Positions 6,578 through 11,345 of a stretch of DNA of 11,345 nt are shown in pieces. The first letter of the stretch is position 1; every line of letters begins with the position of its first letter. The DNA is from Bacillota bacterium (GTDB taxonomy: Bacteria > Bacillota > Clostridia > Lachnospirales > Lachnospiraceae), in NCBI GenBank assembly GCA_023410575.1, contig JAEYPP010000091.1:1-11345 (forward strand), read 5' to 3'. The translations under genes and the position numbers were made by a program. Under the pieces are notes generated by a model. It was not told the DNA's origin. It made no database searches and was given only the letters and a program-made list of their open reading frames with translations.

Positions 6578-6597
6578 GAAATCTCATTATAGATTTC
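6578..6597. other. Short hairpin beyond the insertion sequence
   Basis: GAAATCT and AGATTTC form a 7-bp stem with a 6-base loop. Without the insertion sequence it would lie about 115 bases after the DUF3788-DUF3795 stop. No T-run follows, so a terminator role is doubtful. Confidence 0.25.
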
Positions 6598-6642
6598 GGA
6601 TATAATAATAAAATTCAAAATAGAACACATCTCATAGATATA

Positions 6643-6686
6643 GAAACACGCTTAGCGTAATCCATATGTTTTACGAAGCGTGTTTC
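6643..6686 (-). terminator. Hairpin terminator of the secreted GH5-like gene
   Basis: GAAACACGCTT (6643-6653) pairs perfectly with AAGCGTGTTTC (6676-6686), and inside it CGTAA pairs with TTACG after a 2-base bulge. It begins 10 bases after the stop codon at 6697. The T-run on the coding strand is weak (TTTCTATAT), so termination may be incomplete. Confidence 0.7.
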
Positions 6687-6696
6687 TTGTGGTTAA

Positions 6697-9600
6697 TTAT
6701 TTACTTTTCTGTACATCTCTTTCTTTTACAATTTTTCCATAACGATTTGCATAGTATTGTTTACCATCAACCGTAATCCAAGTGCTTTTTGCAAGAGTTC
6801 CAGTTTCTGTTGCATAATACTTATCGCCTGACTTTGTTGTGACGATAGCGTTTTTTCGAAGCACTCCTGATTTTGTTGCGTAATACAACTCTCCATCTGC
6901 AGTTGTAATTAAGCGATTCTTATAGATTGCACCCGTTGGAGATGCATAATAACTTTTACCGTTTGGCAACTCTATCTTTTGTGATTTTACAATTGCACCA
7001 TCTTCTCCAGTATAACATAGATTACCTCTTTTTGTCTTAACCAAGCTTTCTTTTGCAAGTTTTCCATCTTTTAAAGCAATATAGTCCTTTCCGTCATGCC
7101 TTATCTTATTATCTTTCACTACATAGCCCTTAGGATTGACATAAAAGGTATCTCCATCTTGACTGGTAACCAACTGCTTCTTAAGTACTTCACCATTCTC
7201 ATCTAGAATCAAAGTTTGATTGTATTTGGTTTCAATAATTGCATTAACAATTGTGTCTCCATTCTCATCTAAATACAAACCATCTGATGTCTTATTTGTC
7301 ACCTTAACTGGTTCACTCTTTATTTGATTTTGAGTATCATCTTTGTTATCTTTATCTTCTTTATCTTCTTTACCAGTATCCACATTATCTCTTGGTGTTT
7401 CTGGTACAGCTGGAGGAGCTGGTGGTACTGGATTATATGGTACGAATGGTGTACTTGGTACCGATGGCGTACTTGGTACTGATGGCGTACTTGGTACTGA
7501 TGGCGTACTTGGTTGCACAATTTCTTCCCAATGAGCATATAATACATGATTCGATTTTACTGTTACTGTGGTTGTAGCTTCTACCTTACTTCCTTTCACA
7601 CTTTCCGTAAACCATCCTAGGAATGTATATCCCTCTTTCGTTGGTGTTGGCAAGTCACCATATTCCTTCTGTTCTGTTACTGATTTTGATGTTACTCTCG
7701 TATTACCTCCATTTGCAACAAAGGTTACTTCCCATGTCTTACTTACTTCTGGTGTCTTATTTTCTTCCCAATGAGCATATAATACATGATTCGATGTTGC
7801 TGTCACTGTAGTTGTTGCTTCTACCTTACTTCCATTCACGCTTTCCGTAAACCATCCTAAGAATGTATATCCCTCTTTCTTTGGAGTTGGCAAATCACCA
7901 TATGCGTTCTGTTCTGTTACTGCCTTTGATGGTATGCTCGTATTGCCACCAGTTGCATCAAAGGTTACTTCCCATGTCTTACTTACTTCTGGCGTCTTAT
8001 TTTCTTCCCAATGAGCATATAAGATATGATTCGATGCTACAGTTACTATGGTCGTAGCTTCTACCTTACTTCCATTTACGCTTTCCGTAAACCATCCCAT
8101 AAACGTATATCCGTCTCTTGAAGGCGTAGGCAATGTTCCATATGGCTCATTATATACTATAGATTTTGCTTTAGTATCGTTAATACCTTCATTTGCATCA
8201 AACGCTACTATTGGATTACTTTCAATAGCCTTAATCTGTTTCGTTAACTGCTCATATTTTCTATTTGCTGTATACTCACCCATGTCAGTATATGATATTT
8301 TGTCCAATACCCTAGTAACTAGCCTAACTTTCATGATATTAGCTACATAGTCATCATAGGTTTCAATCGCTGGAATTCCTAGCACATAACTTCTAAGTAT
8401 TTTACATATAGCATACTTATCCACATTCGTAATTTGTTGTAGCAGTTGATACGTAGCATCATCTAAACTATCAAAATCAGTTAAAAACTCTACTTTTGTT
8501 TCCCACAAAGTTGTAGATTTTAATGCTATTTCCAACTGCTGCTTCATCTGGTATGCTTTTATGTAAGTCTGATTGATTTCTTTGTCAATGTCATCAAGAT
8601 TATCATTGTCAATAAAACGAATGTTATCATAGTAAACATCTCCAACATAATCAGACGAATTGTTGTTTAAAGCAAGTACTAGATTTCGTATCCGAATCCT
8701 ATTAAATGGATAGATACCATCCTCTGATAAAGGAACATTGAAATAGTATTTTAGCAAATTAGTTCCTGGGACTTCCTCGCCCTTTAACGGGTCGATTTCA
8801 AAGGTAATCGCTTTATGCATAGGATTCTCATAATCTGGATTTATACCAGCATTGATATTTATCTTTCCTGTCGTTGCTTTGTTTTTCTCTAGATAAACAT
8901 TCATTGCGATTGCATCAATCTTTTGACAATCTATAAGAGATAATGCACTTTCAGGAAAATTACAAGATGTTAATATTACTCCATCTTCTGACGTAGTAAT
9001 TGCTGTACTAAAAGAGACTGGGAATTTAAGTGCTTGGGTCTCTGCTTCTACAATTACAATATCTGAGCTTTTTAATGTTGAAACTTGACCATTGATCCAT
9101 CCTTCCCGATGCCCTGATTCAAAATCATATGGAAGGTCTACAAAGGATCCTGGTGCATCAGGAATCACATCCTGTTGACTGATATCTTCAGTTTTTCTCC
9201 ATTCAAACCTAAAATCATCAAAATATATGAAATCCAAAAGTGTATCAGAATATAAGGCTATATCGAGGTATAGATTAACTAAATAGTCTTCTTGGGATGC
9301 GTTAAGGGATTCGATAGGAAATCTACATTCTAATTTGTAGTAGTCTCCTTCTTTAATCATTTGCTTGGTACTAAAAATACACGCCGGAATACTTTTTATA
9401 GTGTCATTATACTCAAATCTTGGTTGTATTTGAATAGCTTTGGCATTACTCGGGAGATATTTACCAGAATCAAATTTAAAATATACATCAAATACTAGTT
9501 CTTTATAATATCCAAAGTGACCTATGTTATTTATGCGAAAACATGGTCTTAATGTATAGTTAATATTAGATACTCTTAAAACTTTACTACCATTTACCTC

Positions 9601-10935
9601 TGATTGCTCACAGTAGATATTGGTATTAAAACTACCATATTGTTGCAAAGAATGGACAGTACTAATACTCTTTTCAAAATCTCGTATCAAAGAAGAATAA
9701 GTGTAAGTTGGAGTAGCCTCTCCACGAATCTTAGCACGAAAATAATTACCTACAACTGACAGCTCTTCCTTTTTCCATACATTTATATAATTCTGATTAA
9801 GAGGTGGGTTCACTGGCGTATTACTAAGCATTGCTGCTGAAATCTTACTATTTCTCGCTAACGACCCACCACACCAACTGATGTTCTGATTTTTTAAAAA
9901 ATCAATCCATTTATCAGAATAATGAATATAAGGACCAACACTTTCAGTTACATCGCATGTTTTCCATTCGGTACAAAAGATTGCTAGTCCATTATCCATG
10001 GCATTCGTTATCTTTGATTGTAGCAAGTTTTTCCCATAAGGTCCTGGCAAAATGTCATGTGTACCAGGAGAAAAATGCATAGAGTACATAGTCTGAACTG
10101 TACTGTTTTTCTCTGTTACTGCATTACTAATTGCAGCATCTACATATTGGCTTGAGCGACCAGTTCCACAGATGACGATGTTATCCACAGAATCTGCATC
10201 ATACGTACGGATTGCGTCTAAAACTGAATTATAATATGGAAGCATTAGTTCCTTCCAAGTATTCGAAGCATTTGCTTGTGCTTCTAGATTCTTCGGCTCA
10301 ACTGCTATTTCCCACATTATATTTGGTCTATCTCCATATTTCTGAGATAAATATGCAAAAAATAGTTGTGGACCATTATATTCTGGGTGCGCCACCCTAA
10401 TTTCTGAAAACTCAGATAATTCTTTACCTGCATTTAGATATCTAGTGTCACTTGAATCTCTAGAAGTGAATGCATTCCAATCCACGATAACATACATTCC
10501 TTCATCGCATGCTAGTTTAATTCCATCTTCTACACTCTTAAGTAAAGTCTCTGGGGCATTTACATAACCATCTTCTGTAGCATTCACTACAAGGCGAATG
10601 ACATCGCATTTCCAATCTGCGGATAACGCATAAATTGCATCTTTATTTAAAACCCAATTACCATCATACACCGATAAATCATAAGTACTCATTCCTTTTA
10701 ATTGAATCGGGGTTCCTTTACTATCACATAATTGTTTTCTGTCAGGTGTACTTGCGTTACTATCGTGATCAAAGTTTTTAACTTGAATTGCTCCATACTT
10801 TTCAACTGACGTTTGTACTTGACTTTCAGTAGCAAACACAGGCGTCGGTGTAGCTATTAAACCTTGTACGATAACTGTAATAAGTACAATCAATGACAAT
10901 ACTTTTTTTTCGATTCTTTCCTTAAATTTTCTCAT
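6697..10935 (-). CDS. Large secreted GH5-like protein with InlB B-repeats and cell-wall-binding repeats
   Basis: 1412 residues from ATG at 10935, preceded by GGAGG with a 5-base spacer. The frame is open to an upstream ATG at 10992 (1431 residues), but that has no ribosome binding site and would put 19 residues before the signal peptide. Residues 1-35 are a signal peptide ending VFA. About 46-400 is a glycoside hydrolase family 5-like barrel: LKGMSTYDL, VIRLVV (R114), MWEIAVEP with the acid/base E213, H287 (MHF) and the nucleophile E323 (CTEW). Two residues usual in the family are changed: V212 stands for the Asn before the acid/base, and N154 for the His of VDWH. Two beta-sandwich modules follow (about 418-580 and 600-776, ending FDDFRF and YDNIRF), probably carbohydrate binding; then a helical stretch (779-906), three 80-residue-spaced InlB-type B-repeats (908-1137), a Pro-Ser-Thr linker (1141-1181), a charged segment, and about nine short Tyr/Gly repeats (1214-1406) resembling cell-wall-binding repeats. 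No LPXTG. It is probably a wall-attached beta-glycan-acting or -binding protein; the substrate cannot be read from sequence. Confidence 0.85.
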   Translation of the reverse strand: MRKFKERIEKKVLSLIVLITVIVQGLIATPTPVFATESQVQTSVEKYGAIQVKNFDHDSNASTPDRKQLCDSKGTPIQLKGMSTYDLSVYDGNWVLNKDAIYALSADWKCDVIRLVVNATEDGYVNAPETLLKSVEDGIKLACDEGMYVIVDWNAFTSRDSSDTRYLNAGKELSEFSEIRVAHPEYNGPQLFFAYLSQKYGDRPNIMWEIAVEPKNLEAQANASNTWKELMLPYYNSVLDAIRTYDADSVDNIVICGTGRSSQYVDAAISNAVTEKNSTVQTMYSMHFSPGTHDILPGPYGKNLLQSKITNAMDNGLAIFCTEWKTCDVTESVGPYIHYSDKWIDFLKNQNISWCGGSLARNSKISAAMLSNTPVNPPLNQNYINVWKKEELSVVGNYFRAKIRGEATPTYTYSSLIRDFEKSISTVHSLQQYGSFNTNIYCEQSEVNGSKVLRVSNINYTLRPCFRINNIGHFGYYKELVFDVYFKFDSGKYLPSNAKAIQIQPRFEYNDTIKSIPACIFSTKQMIKEGDYYKLECRFPIESLNASQEDYLVNLYLDIALYSDTLLDFIYFDDFRFEWRKTEDISQQDVIPDAPGSFVDLPYDFESGHREGWINGQVSTLKSSDIVIVEAETQALKFPVSFSTAITTSEDGVILTSCNFPESALSLIDCQKIDAIAMNVYLEKNKATTGKININAGINPDYENPMHKAITFEIDPLKGEEVPGTNLLKYYFNVPLSEDGIYPFNRIRIRNLVLALNNNSSDYVGDVYYDNIRFIDNDNLDDIDKEINQTYIKAYQMKQQLEIALKSTTLWETKVEFLTDFDSLDDATYQLLQQITNVDKYAICKILRSYVLGIPAIETYDDYVANIMKVRLVTRVLDKISYTDMGEYTANRKYEQLTKQIKAIESNPIVAFDANEGINDTKAKSIVYNEPYGTLPTPSRDGYTFMGWFTESVNGSKVEATTIVTVASNHILYAHWEENKTPEVSKTWEVTFDATGGNTSIPSKAVTEQNAYGDLPTPKKEGYTFLGWFTESVNGSKVEATTTVTATSNHVLYAHWEENKTPEVSKTWEVTFVANGGNTRVTSKSVTEQKEYGDLPTPTKEGYTFLGWFTESVKGSKVEATTTVTVKSNHVLYAHWEEIVQPSTPSVPSTPSVPSTPSVPSTPFVPYNPVPPAPPAVPETPRDNVDTGKEDKEDKDNKDDTQNQIKSEPVKVTNKTSDGLYLDENGDTIVNAIIETKYNQTLILDENGEVLKKQLVTSQDGDTFYVNPKGYVVKDNKIRHDGKDYIALKDGKLAKESLVKTKRGNLCYTGEDGAIVKSQKIELPNGKSYYASPTGAIYKNRLITTADGELYYATKSGVLRKNAIVTTKSGDKYYATETGTLAKSTWITVDGKQYYANRYGKIVKERDVQKSK
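6718..7296 (-). repeat. C-terminal cell-wall-binding-like repeats
   Basis: This encodes residues about 1214-1406 of the GH5-like protein: imperfect units of roughly 20 residues with the pattern G-x-x-YYA-x3-G-x5-N (for example GKSYYASPTG and GELYYATKSG). They resemble choline- or wall-binding repeats but lack the strong Trp content of classic choline-binding modules. They probably hold the protein on the cell envelope. Confidence 0.65.
7439..7510. repeat. Four tandem 18-bp units coding the Pro-Ser-Thr-Val linker
   Basis: Four head-to-tail units begin at 7439, 7457, 7475 and 7493. The last two are identical and the second differs from them at one base (GGTACCGATGGCGTACTT against GGTACTGATGGCGTACTT). 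On the coding strand they give repeats of PSTPSV. The unit is a whole number of codons, so copy number can change without breaking the frame. Confidence 0.9.
7525..8214 (-). repeat. Three tandem InlB-type B-repeats with exact 240-bp period
   Basis: The units code residues 908-977, 988-1057 and 1068-1137. Each contains YGxLPTP, GYTFxGWFTESVxGSKVEATT and ends LYAHWEE. The block TTTCTTCCCAATGAGCATAT recurs at 7521, 7761 and 8001, exactly 240 bp apart. The units are nearly identical even at silent positions, pointing to recent duplication or homogenisation. In Listeria internalins B-repeats are surface spacers or adhesion modules. Confidence 0.88.
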
Positions 10936-10981
10936 ACCTACCTCCACTTTATTTCTTATATCCATTCTTTTTTTACCAAAG

Positions 10982-11009
10982 CCTTTCCGCATAGTTTTGA
11001 CTGGAAAGG
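10982..11009. other. Inverted repeat in the leader of the GH5-like gene
   Basis: CCTTTCC (10982-10988) and GGAAAGG (11003-11009) are perfect 7-bp complements with a 14-base loop. Five T's follow on the plus strand, so it could be a weak terminator for plus-strand reads. On the minus strand it falls in the leader, about 50 bases before the preferred start, and covers the upstream alternative ATG at 10992. Confidence 0.45.
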
Positions 11010-11295
11010 TTTTTCAGTACCTTCTACGTCATATATATCTTATGAATCTCTTAAGCTTTGTATTATAACGTAATATATTGCAGTATTGTAAATACCGTAT
11101 CATATTCCGTGAATTTTTTCAATATTCTTTCATAACTCTATCATCTTTTTTTCATCCTAGTGAATTGCAAAACTAAGTTCCACCCCCACAGATGTTCTAG
11201 GTTGAATTTACTCTTTCGAATCTAATCATGGAAGTTAATCTTTCACATTTATGATATTCTATACTAGTGATGCTGGTATATAGGAGGATACCATT
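11010..11295. other. Intergenic region between the GH5-like gene and the IS30-type transposase
   Basis: About 285 AT-rich bases. They contain the probable promoter of the GH5-like gene (11062-11092, minus) and, toward the right, the left end of the IS30-type element, which should fall within roughly 50-130 bases of its start codon. Its terminal repeat cannot be fixed without the other end; the stretch near 11190-11215 is one candidate. No ORF with a ribosome binding site was seen. Confidence 0.45.
11062..11092 (-). promoter_or_regulatory. Probable promoter of the GH5-like gene
   Basis: The minus strand has TTTACA (11092-11087; five of six bases of the -35 consensus) and a perfect TATAAT (11067-11062). 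The spacer is 19 bases, slightly long. It would give a leader of about 120 bases containing the inverted repeat at 10982-11009. Confidence 0.5.
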
Positions 11296-11345
11296 ATGGC
11301 AACTAATAAGCACTTAACTTTATCAGAGCGAATACTTATTGAGAA
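11296..11345 (+). CDS. IS30-family transposase, N-terminal fragment (3' end outside window)
   Basis: AGGAGG (11282-11287) with an 8-base spacer precedes ATG at 11296. The 16 complete codons read MATNKHLTLSERILIE, matching the usual IS30-family start (KHLTLEDRxxIE), which begins an N-terminal DNA-binding helix-turn-helix. The catalytic domain lies beyond the window. So short a fragment cannot show whether the element is intact. Confidence 0.72.
   Translation, partial: MATNKHLTLSERILIE

Noticed and set aside
7439..7510. Regular short repeats that could suggest a CRISPR array
   Set aside because: The units are head-to-tail 18-mers with no spacers, in frame within a coding region, and encode a Pro-Ser-Thr-Val linker.
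7343..8350. Several plus-strand open frames inside the GH5-like gene
   Set aside because: They are shadows of the repetitive minus-strand coding sequence; their similarity to each other only reflects the 240-bp repeats.
5047..11345. Composite transposon carrying the GH5-like gene
   Set aside because: The flanking elements belong to different families (IS256 and IS30), and the IS256-type copy has its own target duplication, showing it inserted alone.

Overview
The window looks like chromosomal DNA of an anaerobic, low-GC Gram-positive bacterium of the Clostridia, most likely Lachnospiraceae. The reasons are the AT-rich intergenic DNA, strong AGGAGG-type ribosome binding sites, a NifU-like/GGGtGRT gene pair, a DUF3788-DUF3795 protein of a type I associate with Lachnospiraceae, and a very large secreted GH5-like protein with cell-wall-binding repeats. 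The species assignment is inference.

Layout. (1) Positions 1-1778, minus strand: nearly complete bifunctional homocysteine S-methyltransferase / methylenetetrahydrofolate reductase (YitJ type), cut by the left edge. (2) Positions 1779-2166: divergent intergenic region with an AT-rich inverted repeat and no recognisable S-box. (3) Positions 2167-3889, plus strand: a two-gene operon of a NifU/IscU-like Fe-S scaffold and a GGGtGRT-family protein of unknown function, closed by a strong terminator at 3927-3963. (4) Positions 3965-4967, plus strand: a new promoter, a 25-codon peptide ORF with a good ribosome binding site, and a DUF3788-DUF3795 gene broken by one in-frame TAG. (5) Positions 5039-6540: a complete IS256-family (Mutator-type) insertion sequence of 1486 bp with an intact 413-residue transposase, matching ends and an exact 8-bp target duplication (caattata). 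(6) Positions 6643-10935, minus strand: a 1412-residue secreted modular protein with, in order, a signal peptide, a divergent GH5-like domain, two beta-sandwich modules, a helical segment, three InlB-type B-repeats, a Pro/Thr/Ser linker and cell-wall-binding-like repeats. (7) Positions 11010-11345: promoter region of that gene, then the first codons of an IS30-type transposase running off the right edge.

How it fits together. The left part is one-carbon/methionine metabolism next to a probable Fe-S-linked operon of unknown role. The middle and right parts are accessory: a decaying gene, two insertion sequences of different families, and a surface protein whose tandem repeats are nearly identical at DNA level. 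I found no defence system, CRISPR array, phage module, rRNA or tRNA. The points most worth a second look are the unknown-function Fe-S/GGGtGRT pair, the altered active site of the GH5-like domain, and the single amber codon in the DUF3788-DUF3795 gene.
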